A stretch of DNA of 64,000 nt, taken from the NCBI RefSeq assembly GCF_024655565.1, contig NZ_JANKOF010000014.1, positions 1-64,000 on the forward strand, in the 5' to 3' direction. The position numbers and the translations under genes are program-made. Positions 1-8,886 of this stretch are shown piece after piece. The notes under the pieces are model-generated. The model did not search any database. It saw nothing but the letters and a program-made list of their open reading frames with translations, and was not told where the DNA came from. Every line of letters starts with the position of its first letter. Positions within the stretch are counted from its first letter, which is position 1. The stretch is from Nitratireductor sp. ZSWI3 (GTDB taxonomy: Bacteria; Pseudomonadota; Alphaproteobacteria; Rhizobiales; Rhizobiaceae).

Positions 1-1655
1 ACCGATACCAACACTCCCGAGGAAACTCCTCCGGGAGTGTTTGTTTTTGGAGCCTTTCCAATGCTTTGCCGTTCCGTCCATTCAAGGATGGTGCGCAATT
101 CTCCATGCAGTGTCGCGTAGATTTCGCCGCGTTCCGGCCCCGGAGTGAGCACGATCTTCTCGATCAGCATCCGTAAGGTCTCGGCTGCTTCTTGACGTTC
201 GGCAGGGCGATTCAAGGCCTTCGTTAGCGTCGCAACCTTCTTCGCGTAGATGGTCGCGGCCGTCGGAAGAAGGTCCGGCTTGTCTTCGGGGGCATCGGCC
301 AAAAGCGCGGTCAATTCGGTCTTGCGGGCTTCCAGCCCCGTCATCTTCTCTTTCATTGACGGATGGTACATGCCGTCGGCAATGGCCTCGACGATCTGGG
401 CGATCTGCTTCTCGATCTTTGCCAGTTCCACCTGCCAGGCATTGCCGTTCGAGCGCCGCTCGCGGTTCAGCCGGTTCGTCTCTTCGGCATAGGCTCGCAT
501 CGCTTCCGCAGCGACTTCGGGCGCCATCATCCGGTCCTTCAGGCCAGCGAGGACGCGGTTCTCCAGGTCTTCGCGCGGAATAGTGCGGCTGTTGGAACAA
601 GTGCCTTTGCTGATGTGGTTCGAGCAGGCAAAGCGGCCAGCGCCGCGCAGCGAGTATGGACCCCCACAGCAGCCGCAGAAGACCAGACCGGACAGAAGAG
701 ATTGAGGCCGGCGCTTGCCATTGAGCTGGTTCTTCTTGTGGTGCTTGCGGACTGCCTCGGTGACGTTCGCGTATTTGTCGGCGATCACCGCCTGCCGATC
801 GCGCACCGCTTGCCAAAGCGCATCATCGACAATCCGCAGTTCGGGCACCTCGCGGATCAGCCAGTCACTTTCCGGGTTGAGGCGCGAGACACGCTTGCCG
901 GTGCTTGGGTCCTTGATGTAGCGCAGCCTGTTCCAGATCAGGCGGCCAATATAGAGCTCGTTATTGATGAGACCTGTTCCGCGCTTCACGTGGCCACGGA
1001 TCGTGGTGTCTCCCCACGGCTTGCCGTTGGGTCCCGGAATGCCCTCCTCATTCAATGTGCGGGCGATCGTTCGTGGACCGATTCCTGATGCGAATTGCCG
1101 GAAGACGCGGCGGATGATATTTGCCTCAGCCTCGTCGACTTCTCGGTCGCCTCGGATAGGATCACCTCGAGCATCGAGTTGCTTGACGACCTTGTAGCCA
1201 TAGCAGAGCCCGCCACCAGACTTGCCTTCCTCCACGCGACCACGAAGGCCCCGATGGGTCTTCGCTGCAAGATCCTTGAGGAACAGCGCATTCATCGTGC
1301 CCTTCAGGCCGACATGCAACTCGCTGATCTCGCCTTCCGCCAGCGTTACGATCGGTACGCCGGCGAACTTCAGATGCTTGAAGAAAGTCGCGACGTCGGC
1401 CTGGTCGCGGGAGATGCGATCCAGAGCTTCGGCCAGCACCATGTCGAACTGCCCGGCCTGGGCGTCCTGCAGCAGTGACTGGATGCCCGGACGCAAGATC
1501 ATGCTCGCACCGGAGATGCCGGCATCCTTGTAGGTGCCGACGATCTTCCATTTCTCGCGCTTCGCCTGCTCTCGGCAGATACGGAACTGGTCCTCGATCG
1601 AGGCCTCCCGCTGATTGTCCGAGGAATAGCGAGCGTAGAGCGCGACGCGCATCAT
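1..1655 (-). CDS. Large serine recombinase (partial, runs off left edge)
   Basis: An open frame of 551 codons with no stop before the window edge. The N-terminal resolvase domain starts VALYARYSSDNQ, with the presumed nucleophile Ser11. A recombinase domain follows (VDEAEANIIRRVF at about 185-197, then IPGPNGKPWGDTTIRGH). A zinc-ribbon lies near residue 325 (VFCGCCGG ... FACSNHISKGTCSN), then a coiled-coil-like charged C-terminus. This domain order is that of large serine integrases/transposition recombinases, which catalyse strand exchange at short att sites. Start: two adjacent ATGs at 1655 and 1652. The gene begins 13 nt after the higA stop on the same strand, so it may share the higBA transcript. 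The C-terminal end is outside the window. Confidence 0.93.
   Translation of the reverse strand, partial: MMRVALYARYSSDNQREASIEDQFRICREQAKREKWKIVGTYKDAGISGASMILRPGIQSLLQDAQAGQFDMVLAEALDRISRDQADVATFFKHLKFAGVPIVTLAEGEISELHVGLKGTMNALFLKDLAAKTHRGLRGRVEEGKSGGGLCYGYKVVKQLDARGDPIRGDREVDEAEANIIRRVFRQFASGIGPRTIARTLNEEGIPGPNGKPWGDTTIRGHVKRGTGLINNELYIGRLIWNRLRYIKDPSTGKRVSRLNPESDWLIREVPELRIVDDALWQAVRDRQAVIADKYANVTEAVRKHHKKNQLNGKRRPQSLLSGLVFCGCCGGPYSLRGAGRFACSNHISKGTCSNSRTIPREDLENRVLAGLKDRMMAPEVAAEAMRAYAEETNRLNRERRSNGNAWQVELAKIEKQIAQIVEAIADGMYHPSMKEKMTGLEARKTELTALLADAPEDKPDLLPTAATIYAKKVATLTKALNRPAERQEAAETLRMLIEKIVLTPGPERGEIYATLHGELRTILEWTERQSIGKAPKTNTPGGVSSGVLVS
11..48 (+). terminator. Rho-independent terminator-like hairpin
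   Basis: A long inverted repeat with nine-base outer arms (ACACTCCCG / CGGGAGTGT, 11-19 and 32-40) and an inner AGGA/TCCT pairing is followed by a T-rich run to 48. Read on the + strand this is a good intrinsic terminator for a gene lying left of the window. It also lies inside the 3' part of the leftward recombinase frame, so the same DNA would be coding on the other strand. Confidence 0.5.
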
Positions 1656-1668
1656 GTGAATCCTCTGG

Positions 1669-2049
1669 TCATGCAACCTTGTCGAAGCGGCTCGGCCGGA
1701 TCAGCACCTCGGCGGAAATCCCGAGTTGTTCATGCAAATGCCGGATCATGTCGATGGACAAGCCACGCTTGCGGTTGAGAACGTCGGCGACCCGGTTACG
1801 GGGACCGATCATCGGTTCGAGGTCCTTGCGGGTGAGTCCCTGCTGCTCCATCCGAAACCGGATCGCCTCAATTGGATCTGGCGGGTCCATCGGATAGTGT
1901 TTCGCCTCATAGACTTCGATCAGCGTTGCGAGCACGTCGAGGCGGTCCCCTTCCGGTGTGCCGCTCTTGGCGCTCCAAAGGCGTTCGACCTCTTCGAGTG
2001 CTGCATCGTAGTCCGCTTCAGAGCGGATAGGTCTCAGCTCAGTCGCCAT
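1669..2049 (-). CDS. higA: HigA-type antitoxin, XRE family helix-turn-helix
   Basis: 126 aa. The N-terminal half is acidic (EADYDAALEEVERLW, DRLDVLATLIEVYE) and the C-terminal half carries an XRE-like HTH (LTRKDLEPMIGPRNRVADVL, then KRGLSIDMIRHL), the layout of HigA antitoxins of the higBA arrangement. It should bind and neutralise the toxin encoded just upstream and, with it, repress their promoter. Its start overlaps the toxin stop by 11 nt, indicating translational coupling. The recombinase start follows 13 nt after its stop. Such modules often stabilise mobile elements. Confidence 0.92.
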   Translation of the reverse strand: MATELRPIRSEADYDAALEEVERLWSAKSGTPEGDRLDVLATLIEVYEAKHYPMDPPDPIEAIRFRMEQQGLTRKDLEPMIGPRNRVADVLNRKRGLSIDMIRHLHEQLGISAEVLIRPSRFDKVA

Positions 2050-2362
2050 GTTTCACCTCAGATACGTCTATCCTGTCATATGCCTTGTGGGTGCCGATCC
2101 ACTTGATCCAGACGATGCCCTTCTCGAAGTCGACGGCCACCACTAGGCGGTAGTCGTTGCCCTTGATGTTGAAGACAATTCGCTCGGCGTTGACGATGCT
2201 GGCCGTGGCGTAGTGTCTCTTTACATCGGCGGAACTCGCCCACTCTGCTTTGCTGACTTCATCGAACCAAGCATCGAGCGCGGCCTTCACGGCCGGCTGA
2301 TCCTTTTGCCCCGCGAGGCTTTCGACAAACTCCCGTAACGTGCGGCGGGCAATGATCCTCAT
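2039..2362 (-). CDS. higB: HigB-type toxin (RelE superfamily mRNA interferase)
   Basis: 107 aa from the ATG at 2362. A longer in-frame extension to 2542 is unlikely because it would cross the operator palindrome. The sequence (MRIIARRTLREFV ... IVFNIKGNDYRLVVAVDF ... GIVWIKWIGTHKAYDRIDV) is typical of the HigB_toxin family: FNIKGNDYRL and WIGTHKAYD are its signature blocks, with a basic/aromatic C-terminal active site. The expected activity is ribosome-dependent mRNA cleavage, held in check by the downstream HigA. Toxin-first order is normal for higBA. Confidence 0.9.
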   Translation of the reverse strand: MRIIARRTLREFVESLAGQKDQPAVKAALDAWFDEVSKAEWASSADVKRHYATASIVNAERIVFNIKGNDYRLVVAVDFEKGIVWIKWIGTHKAYDRIDVSEVKHGD

Positions 2363-2383
2363 TTGAGTCTCTATGTAGCACGG

Positions 2384-2396
2384 GACCATTATGGTC
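2384..2396. promoter_or_regulatory. Palindromic operator candidate upstream of higBA
   Basis: A perfect inverted repeat with arms GACCAT/ATGGTC around one base lies 22 nt upstream of the higB start. Position and symmetry suit autoregulation by HigA or the HigBA complex. No binding data. Confidence 0.45.
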
Positions 2397-2465
2397 TCAA
2401 GGTCAAATGTCGAAGCCCCGGCGGCGATCCTACCACCGGGGCAACATGCCTGTATGTGATGCAGC

Positions 2466-2669
2466 CTACGTAGGTTTTCTGCTCTTTCGCCGAATGAGCT
2501 TTCGTTCCCGAGAATCTTGCCGCTCGTATTGTTCGCGCGCAATCTGGCGACCGATCAGACGAGCGAGACGAAGCACAGGTTCGTCCAAAGCAAGGTGCGC
2601 GTCGGCAGACCCCACCTTACCCGTGGAGTTGTGGTCTTTCGTAACCTTCCTTTCTCGCTGGGCTGCCAT
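2466..2669 (-). CDS. Small hypothetical protein of the recombinase neighbourhood
   Basis: 67 aa from the ATG at 2669 (in-frame ATGs also at 2705 and 2777). The middle reads LALDEPVLRLARLIGRQIAR, a pattern I associate with short ORFs placed beside large serine recombinases in rhizobial mobile elements; that association is from memory and not verified. It is basic and lacks membrane segments. It could be a recombination accessory factor, but no function can be assigned. The start is uncertain. Confidence 0.45.
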   Translation of the reverse strand: MAAQRERKVTKDHNSTGKVGSADAHLALDEPVLRLARLIGRQIAREQYERQDSRERKLIRRKSRKPT

Positions 2670-2797
2670 CACTCTCAGAATCCCGCCGACAATCGACGAG
2701 TCCATGAGAGAGCTTTCAATCAGCGATGAAAAGTCCAACTTGGGCGAGGCGCAACAACCGGCGACTGTAGCGTGCAAATCGGCGGGACGAGTTACTA

Positions 2798-3052
<255 letters not shown>

Positions 3053-3254
3053 TCAATGGTCCATTCCGGACACATGCGATACAGATTTTCCCCGAGACGT
3101 AGGTAATAGATTTTGGCCGAATATAGGTCTTGGGCCAGACTGGAGGCGCCATGAGCTCGGGTCGATGGCAGCAAGTAACGAACCGCGCGCGCCTGAGGGA
3201 TTTGGTACCAAGCAGCCGACGCCGAGCCGCGGCATTTGCCAGATGGAAGACTGA

Positions 3255-4331
3255 TTATTTGGCAGACTCATCCAAGACAGTCTTTAGAACGGCCATGAAG
3301 CGTTCCGGCTCTTCGAACGGAATATTGTGCGCGGCTTCCTCGAACCAGATCATCTTCTTTACCGGAGCTGAAAGCACATCGAAATATTCTGCGGCCTGCC
3401 TCGCTTCAAGCTGCCTGTCATATCGACCGAGCATGAACACAACGGGGACCTTGACTGATCGCACTGTCGTGGTCAGGTCGAGCGCCACGATCTCTTTCTC
3501 CATTGCGGATAGCGATATCTCGTTCGCGCGGATGAAGGCCGGAATTTCCCAAGGCGCAGCATAGCCGCGCGATGCGCCCGCGATCATTGCCCAGGCGAAG
3601 CTCGGCCGCTGGTGGAACAAGCCCCCATAGCGATCCACTAGCGCCTGAAGCCGCAGCTCGCCAGTGGCAGAAAGGGGCGGTTTTCCGATTTCATCCAGTC
3701 GCTGGAGTGTTCTGTCGTCCTGAAGCGCCTCGGCTCTGGAGCGCACGAATTCGTACTGGCCTTGCTGCGCGCCGAGGCCGGAGACGAACTGATTCACGCC
3801 GACAACGACCGAGACATCGTCAGGATGCCTTTGCGCATATAAAAGCCCTAGCGCTGAACCCCAGGAATGACCGGCGAGCGCAATCTTGCGCTTGCCGTAT
3901 CTGGCGCGCAGGTGATTGATGACGCTTTTCAGATCGGCAAGGTGCTGTTCGACGGTGAGCTTGGCAGTGTCTGCGCCGGGATCGTATGAACGACCGGCTC
4001 CGCGCTGGTCCCAATAGGCGACAAGGAACCAATTCTCTAACTCCCGATCATAGAGCCGGAACAGGGGCGTTTCCGCACCACCGGGGCCGCCGTGGAGCCA
4101 GAGCATCAACGGAGCATCGCAGTCTGCGCCACGGACCAACAGGTAGAGGTTGGCATCTCCGGCTGCGATCCGCCCTTCATCGCTGATTGGATTGTGACGG
4201 CAGGTCGACGGAGCCTCCCCTGCGGCATGGCCAACGCCGCAGGAAAGCAGCAGAACCGCCGCCAAAATGAATCCGGTCCAAACAAGCCGCGTTGAACGCA
4301 AGGATAATCGCCTCAGAATCTTTGCCATCAT
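3255..4331 (-). CDS. Exported alpha/beta hydrolase, proline iminopeptidase-like
   Basis: 358 aa. The N-terminal hydrophobic segment 15-30 ends in LLSC (Cys31), so it is probably a lipoprotein or exported. The hydrolase fold shows HGGPGG (80-85, oxyanion hole), YWDQRGAGRS (typical of prolyl aminopeptidases and related serine hydrolases), nucleophile elbow GHSWGS (Ser156) and a C-terminal AAHNIPFEEP histidine. It would release small amino acids or hydrolyse esters/amides outside the cytoplasm; the substrate cannot be read. It is the last gene of a five-gene leftward operon and overlaps the monooxygenase by ATGA. Confidence 0.88.
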   Translation of the reverse strand: MMAKILRRLSLRSTRLVWTGFILAAVLLLSCGVGHAAGEAPSTCRHNPISDEGRIAAGDANLYLLVRGADCDAPLMLWLHGGPGGAETPLFRLYDRELENWFLVAYWDQRGAGRSYDPGADTAKLTVEQHLADLKSVINHLRARYGKRKIALAGHSWGSALGLLYAQRHPDDVSVVVGVNQFVSGLGAQQGQYEFVRSRAEALQDDRTLQRLDEIGKPPLSATGELRLQALVDRYGGLFHQRPSFAWAMIAGASRGYAAPWEIPAFIRANEISLSAMEKEIVALDLTTTVRSVKVPVVFMLGRYDRQLEARQAAEYFDVLSAPVKKMIWFEEAAHNIPFEEPERFMAVLKTVLDESAK

Positions 4332-5521
4332 AACGCCGATGCCCGGCTGGACACCTGCCAGTCCTGTGATGCAGCCCTCGATAATGTCTGGGCAATCCGC
4401 TTCGACAGCGCCTGACTATCGCGAACGGCGGCGTGGAAGTTGCCCGAAAGCCGAGGCCTCATGCCGATGAACCAAAGTCCGGGCAGCTTTGGATCGGCTT
4501 CAGCCCCCTGAAAGTGCGGAATGCCCTTCTCGTCGAGCACATCCAGATGACCGACCATGCCCTCGAGGCCGGGACTATAGCCGGTCGCAGCAATGACGAT
4601 ATCCGGCCGAACTTCCCGCAGGTCGGCGAGCACGACTTTGTCACGCTCGAACCTCGTCACCGCCGGCAGCGCGATGACCTGTCCATTCTTGAGGGCTTCG
4701 ACGAAGCCGTCATCGATCGCTGGAGCCACGCCAACCCTCGCCAACCGGGTCACCGCCCCGACGGGACATTGTGGCAGGCCATAGTGTCGCAAGTTCCCAA
4801 AGGCAGCACGTTCCGTACCCTGAAGCAAACGGTCGACCAGCCAAGTGGGTAGCCAGCTCATCACGCCGGAAAGCCGTTGCACCGGGATACTCAGGAGCCA
4901 CATCGGGACGATCGTGGTTCCGCCGCGTACCGACAACCAAAGATCGCTCGTTCTGATGCGCACGAGGTGGTTTAGCACATCTATGCCCGAGTTTCCCCCG
5001 CCGACCACGAGGATGCAGCGGTCGCGATAGGCCTGGACATCGCCGAAATCCGCGGCATGAAGCAGCTTGCCGGTGAAGCTTTCGACTCCCGGCCAGCGCG
5101 GCACGACGGGAACACGCTCCCGACCAGTCGCGACGACGACGTGGCGCGCGAGCACATCATCCTCCGTTGTCCGCAGGCGCCACCCGTCGCCCTGACGATC
5201 GATGCGAGATACCGAGATGCCGAATTTGATGGGGCACCGGAGCCCATCCGCATAGGCCTCGAGATAGCGAACGACTGCGTCACGGCTTGCGAAAGCGCCA
5301 GCGTCCTGCGGTAGGGGATGCCCCGGCAATTGCGAGAAATGCCGGTGGGTGTTGAGACGGAGCTGTTCATGTCGCCGCCGCCATGTCTCCGCGACCCGGG
5401 GGGCACCGTCGAGGATTAACGGGCGGATGTTCAGGCGCTCCAACCGCCAAGCCAGGGCGAGCCCGGAGATGCCGGCGCCGATGATAACGACCGGGTGGAA
5501 TGATCTGTCCGGCGATGTCAT
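4328..5521 (-). CDS. Flavin-containing monooxygenase (FMO/YUCCA-like)
   Basis: 397 aa. The FAD dinucleotide motif is VVIIGAGISG (Gly15-x-Gly17-x-x-Gly20) and a second NAD(P)H Rossmann motif is ILVVGGGNSG near 170. An ATGYSPG motif lies near the C-terminus, and WRRRHEQLRLNTHRHFSQLP resembles the FMO substrate-proximal region. Expected reaction: NADPH- and O2-dependent oxygenation of a soft nucleophile or carbonyl. It overlaps the response regulator stop by ATGA and the hydrolase start by ATGA, so it is probably made in step with both. Substrate unknown. Confidence 0.9.
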   Translation of the reverse strand: MTSPDRSFHPVVIIGAGISGLALAWRLERLNIRPLILDGAPRVAETWRRRHEQLRLNTHRHFSQLPGHPLPQDAGAFASRDAVVRYLEAYADGLRCPIKFGISVSRIDRQGDGWRLRTTEDDVLARHVVVATGRERVPVVPRWPGVESFTGKLLHAADFGDVQAYRDRCILVVGGGNSGIDVLNHLVRIRTSDLWLSVRGGTTIVPMWLLSIPVQRLSGVMSWLPTWLVDRLLQGTERAAFGNLRHYGLPQCPVGAVTRLARVGVAPAIDDGFVEALKNGQVIALPAVTRFERDKVVLADLREVRPDIVIAATGYSPGLEGMVGHLDVLDEKGIPHFQGAEADPKLPGLWFIGMRPRLSGNFHAAVRDSQALSKRIAQTLSRAASQDWQVSSRASAL

Positions 5522-6276
5522 CGTGATTCCCGCCGGATTTCCTGAGACCTTGCCCGGCTCGCCTGTATGCAGGTTCCGTCCTTCATGTGTATGGCGAAGC
5601 GGCCGTCGTCCTGGGGTTCCATGCGTTCCACTGCGTCGAGGTTGACGATGTGCGAACGGTGCACGCGAAGAAACGGCGGCCGGGGCAGCCGGGTCTCAAG
5701 ATCGCGAAGGCGGACGCCGAGCAGATACCCACGTCCACGCGCAAAGACCATCGCGTAGTCGTCCTGAGCCTCAATACGCGTGATTTCCGCCGGCGCGAGC
5801 GGCACGACGGCGCGACCCTCGCGCACCAGGATTCGTTCGAGGACGGCAGGTGCCGCCGACTGAGAAAGGACGGTATGCGCCCGGTCGAGTGTCGCCCCGC
5901 CCTCCCGGTGCTCCACCGACATTCGCGCCCGCTCGATCGCTGTCTGGAAGCGGGACTGTCCGAAGGGCTTCAGTAGGTAGTCGACCGCCTCAAGTTCGAA
6001 GGCGGTCACGGCGTATTCGTCGAATGCGGATGTAAAGACTATCGCCGGGATCTCGTCGATGGCGCGCAGGCTTTCGACGACCGCGAGACCGGAGAGCTCG
6101 GGCATGCGAATGTCGAGAAATACCACATTCGGGCGCAGCCGCTGGATTTCGGTGACCGCAGTGGCCCCGTCGCCCGCTTCGCCGACCTGGCGTGCCCACG
6201 GGACTTCGGCGACAAGCGATGCAAGCCGCCGCCGGGCCGGCGGCTCGTCATCGGCGACGAAGACGGTCACTGTCAT
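5518..6276 (-). CDS. LytTR-family response regulator
   Basis: 252 aa. Receiver domain 1-120 with acidic pocket VADDEPP and phosphoacceptor Asp55 (VVFLDIRMPE), then a LytTR DNA-binding domain from about 150 (IEAQDDYAMVF, LRVHRSHIVNLDAVERM). It should bind paired direct repeats as a dimer and is the partner of the LytS-type kinase encoded immediately upstream (ATGA overlap). Because its own operon contains a methyltransferase, monooxygenase and hydrolase, these are its likeliest targets. Confidence 0.95.
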   Translation of the reverse strand: MTVTVFVADDEPPARRRLASLVAEVPWARQVGEAGDGATAVTEIQRLRPNVVFLDIRMPELSGLAVVESLRAIDEIPAIVFTSAFDEYAVTAFELEAVDYLLKPFGQSRFQTAIERARMSVEHREGGATLDRAHTVLSQSAAPAVLERILVREGRAVVPLAPAEITRIEAQDDYAMVFARGRGYLLGVRLRDLETRLPRPPFLRVHRSHIVNLDAVERMEPQDDGRFAIHMKDGTCIQASRARSQEIRRESR

Positions 6277-7334
6277 GCCATCCTCCCCTCTGGCAGATGA
6301 GCCGGAAGCATGAGGCGAACGGCGAAGCCATTTCCCGGTTCAGTCGATACCTCCATGCGGCTTGTGTCGGGAAAGCGCAATTCTAGTTGACGCCGGACCA
6401 GGGAAAGGCCAAGCCCGTCTGCTTGGCGCCATGTTTCAACCGCCACGCCGGCGCCGTCGTCCGCGACTTCGAGGACGAGCGAGCCGTCCTCCAGCATCGC
6501 CGCAAGGCGAAGACACCCACCGTTGCGGCGGGGCGTGATACCGTGACGGACCGCATTCTCGACCAGCGGCTGCAACAGGAGTGGCGGTATGCCGAGCTCG
6601 AGAGCTTCCGGGTCCAACTGCTCGACGACGCGCAGCCGGTCACCCAGCCGAATTTGTTCCAGAGCGAGGTAATTGCGAAGGAAAGCGAGTTCGTCCTCGA
6701 CGGCGACCTCCTCGGCACCCTCCCGGCTTGCACGCAACACGTAGCGCATGAGGTCGCCGAAGTGCTCAAGCGCACTCTCTGTCGCCTTGCTGTCCTCCCG
6801 CGCAAGCTGAGTCAGCGTGTGCAGGGTGTTGAACAGGAAATGCGGGTCGAGTTGAGCGCGCAGGGCTTGCAGCTCCGCACGCGTGGCGATCAGCGCCTGC
6901 TCGGTCAAACGGTCCCGTGTCCGCGTCCACTGGGCGTTGGCGGCGATCGCCGCGTAGAGGATGAGCCCGCCCACCACCTGCCAGGGCGCGCCGTTGTAAA
7001 GAAAGGCTTGCGCCGCTTCCCAATGAACCGGTAGCGCCAGCAGGTAGATCGCAGCCGTCCAACCGATGGCGAAGACGCAAGCTGCCACAGCGTGGTGGAG
7101 TAGCAGCCGCCATCGATCGAACCGGTCCCGCGGTCGCATCGCGAAACGCCAGGCGCACCACCCAAATGCCATGCCCGGCACGACGACCATGAGGGCGGCA
7201 GCGGCCGCATGCGGCCAAGGCAAGCCTTGCCCGAGATAGACGGGAAGAAGCAAACCGATGCCGGCGAAAGCAATGAGCGTTAGGATGACCGCTCGTCGCT
7301 GCCGGCGGATGGAAGTGGGCGGCGTCGTTGTCAT
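6273..7334 (-). CDS. LytS/YehU-type sensor histidine kinase
   Basis: 353 aa from the ATG at 7334, which overlaps the methyltransferase stop (ATGA). The open frame extends upstream but only inside that gene. Four hydrophobic segments in residues 15-135 form the membrane sensor. The His_kinase domain carries the phosphoacceptor His165 in QLDPHFLFN, and the HATPase part shows PPLLLQPLVENAVRHG and DDGAGV. No separate periplasmic domain is seen, so the ligand may be sensed within the membrane. It forms a two-component system with the LytTR regulator. Confidence 0.94.
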   Translation of the reverse strand: MTTTPPTSIRRQRRAVILTLIAFAGIGLLLPVYLGQGLPWPHAAAAALMVVVPGMAFGWCAWRFAMRPRDRFDRWRLLLHHAVAACVFAIGWTAAIYLLALPVHWEAAQAFLYNGAPWQVVGGLILYAAIAANAQWTRTRDRLTEQALIATRAELQALRAQLDPHFLFNTLHTLTQLAREDSKATESALEHFGDLMRYVLRASREGAEEVAVEDELAFLRNYLALEQIRLGDRLRVVEQLDPEALELGIPPLLLQPLVENAVRHGITPRRNGGCLRLAAMLEDGSLVLEVADDGAGVAVETWRQADGLGLSLVRRQLELRFPDTSRMEVSTEPGNGFAVRLMLPAHLPEGRMA

Positions 7335-8053
7335 GAGATCAACGATCGCAGTTCCGGAGGTTTGCGCCAGCAAACGAATGACGCAAGGCCGCGTCGCGAG
7401 ACCAGTCGCCGCAGCGACCGCGAGGCAAGCTGTTCCGGAAAGTCGAGGCGCAGGAATCTGCCGCTGAAGAAGTGCGTTATCGATAGGCGCAGCGGCAGAG
7501 AGCGGAGCTTTGAACTTGGCGACTCCGGCGCGGTGCAAAGACACAGGCACAGCAGACCGCCCGGCGACAGGACACGGTGGAGTTCCTCCACGGCGCGTTC
7601 GGGATCTTCGGTCGTCTCAAGGGCCCAGGTACAGATCACGACGTCGAACTCTCCATCGGCGAATGGCAAAGCCAGCAGGTTGGCGCGGACATGCCGGCCC
7701 GGCACGGTCTTGGCTCGTTCCAGCATGGCCGGCGCGAAGTCCGCCATGGTCAGGTGGACGCCAGGCTCCATATCGGCAATCCATCTCGCGAGCGCACCGG
7801 TGCCGCAGCCGGCATCGAGGACATGCATGCCGGCCCGAAGTTCGGCTGCCAGGCTGCCCTGGAGCGCTGCCAACGGCTCCCCGCCGACGTGTATGAGCCA
7901 GCGCCGATGAAATCTGTCATATCTTGCGGCCAACCCGTCGTACAGAGTCACTGCGTCCGTGCGCGGGAGCGTCAAGACAAACAAGAGGTCCCGAATCTTC
8001 GTCAGCATTCCACTTTCCAATAATACTCGACGCCCCTTGTCTCGCGGCGTCAC
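7331..8053 (-). CDS. Class I SAM-dependent methyltransferase
   Basis: 240 aa (an inner ATG at about residue 16 is an alternative start). SAM motif I is VLDAGCGTGALARWI near 80, motif II acidic residue ...HLTMADFAPAML, and post-I region FDVVICTWALETTEDPERAV. This is the UbiE/Methyltransf_11 type, acting on small molecules or lipids. It is the first gene of the operon that continues into the LytS/LytTR kinase pair, monooxygenase and hydrolase. Substrate unknown. Confidence 0.88.
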   Translation of the reverse strand: MTPRDKGRRVLLESGMLTKIRDLLFVLTLPRTDAVTLYDGLAARYDRFHRRWLIHVGGEPLAALQGSLAAELRAGMHVLDAGCGTGALARWIADMEPGVHLTMADFAPAMLERAKTVPGRHVRANLLALPFADGEFDVVICTWALETTEDPERAVEELHRVLSPGGLLCLCLCTAPESPSSKLRSLPLRLSITHFFSGRFLRLDFPEQLASRSLRRLVSRRGLASFVCWRKPPELRSLIS

Positions 8054-8886
8054 TTGTCAAGTATTGGGAAGTGCTGACGAAATTTCCATCGAGATTCGGC
8101 GAGCTGCGTTATTGCTCGGTGAATGGTGTAACCCGGAGGCGGCGGCGCGAAGGGATGTGGCGACTTAGCTCTCTTCATTGCCAGTCGGGAAGCCGTGCGC
8201 ATGCAGTTGTCGACGTTAGCAGCGATGACTGAATTCCCGGTTCCAGAGCCGAGTGCCCCGCGTCTGGAGCGATTGTCGAAGCTGATCGCGTTACCGGCGA
8301 CGATTGCTTTGTGGCGCGCGCGTTTGCGCTAAACGTCGAAGACCTCGAAGCGCTTAACGATCGATTCTCCCCGTTTGCCAAAACGAACACGGCCGTGATC
8401 CAATCCTCTCCGATCGAAAACTGAATGCCTCTGTTGCAATTTGCCAATGCAGGCTGACGTCTAGGATTTGGTGAGTGTCAATTGCGGAACTGGATTTTCG
8501 GGTTGGCCGTCGGGTAGGAACGGGCGGCCGCAAATGCTCATTGGGTCTTACGTCAGACCCATCTTCTCCGTTACGGAGCCAATTCGACCGTTGCTTCTCC
8601 GCAAGGATTCCTGGCCGCCGCCAAAGCGGTCGCTCGCACTGCGAATGTCTAGCGTCAGCCTGGGGGCGTTTGGAGACAGGCCGCGCACTTTTAGGCGGAA
8701 AGGTGGAGATTGCGGACATCGCCCTATGGGCCGCCCTTGCTTCGATGTTACCTGACGTATCGGACCACTTCCGCCCCGTACCTGTCGTGTGAAACCGCCG
8801 CAGCTCGCCGCACACGGAACATGATTCGTAAGAGGTTGGTTTGCCACCGGATAGGGCGAAGATCTGTTTTGAGCCGGACAAGAGCC
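8054..8886. other. 833-base stretch without a recognisable gene
   Basis: Several overlapping frames exist on both strands, but none has a recognisable domain, a convincing start or consistent composition. Upstream signals for the methyltransferase operon should lie at its left end. I see no tRNA, clear repeat or IS end here. It may be decayed coding sequence. Confidence 0.4.

Noticed and set aside
82-1551. Several ORFs of 100-240 codons on both strands inside the first 1.6 kb
   Set aside because: All are other frames of the serine recombinase, whose true frame is open to the window edge and carries the domain motifs.
8175-8881. ORFs of 90-175 codons in the gap before the GST
   Set aside because: No domain, overlapping on both strands, composition not coding-like.
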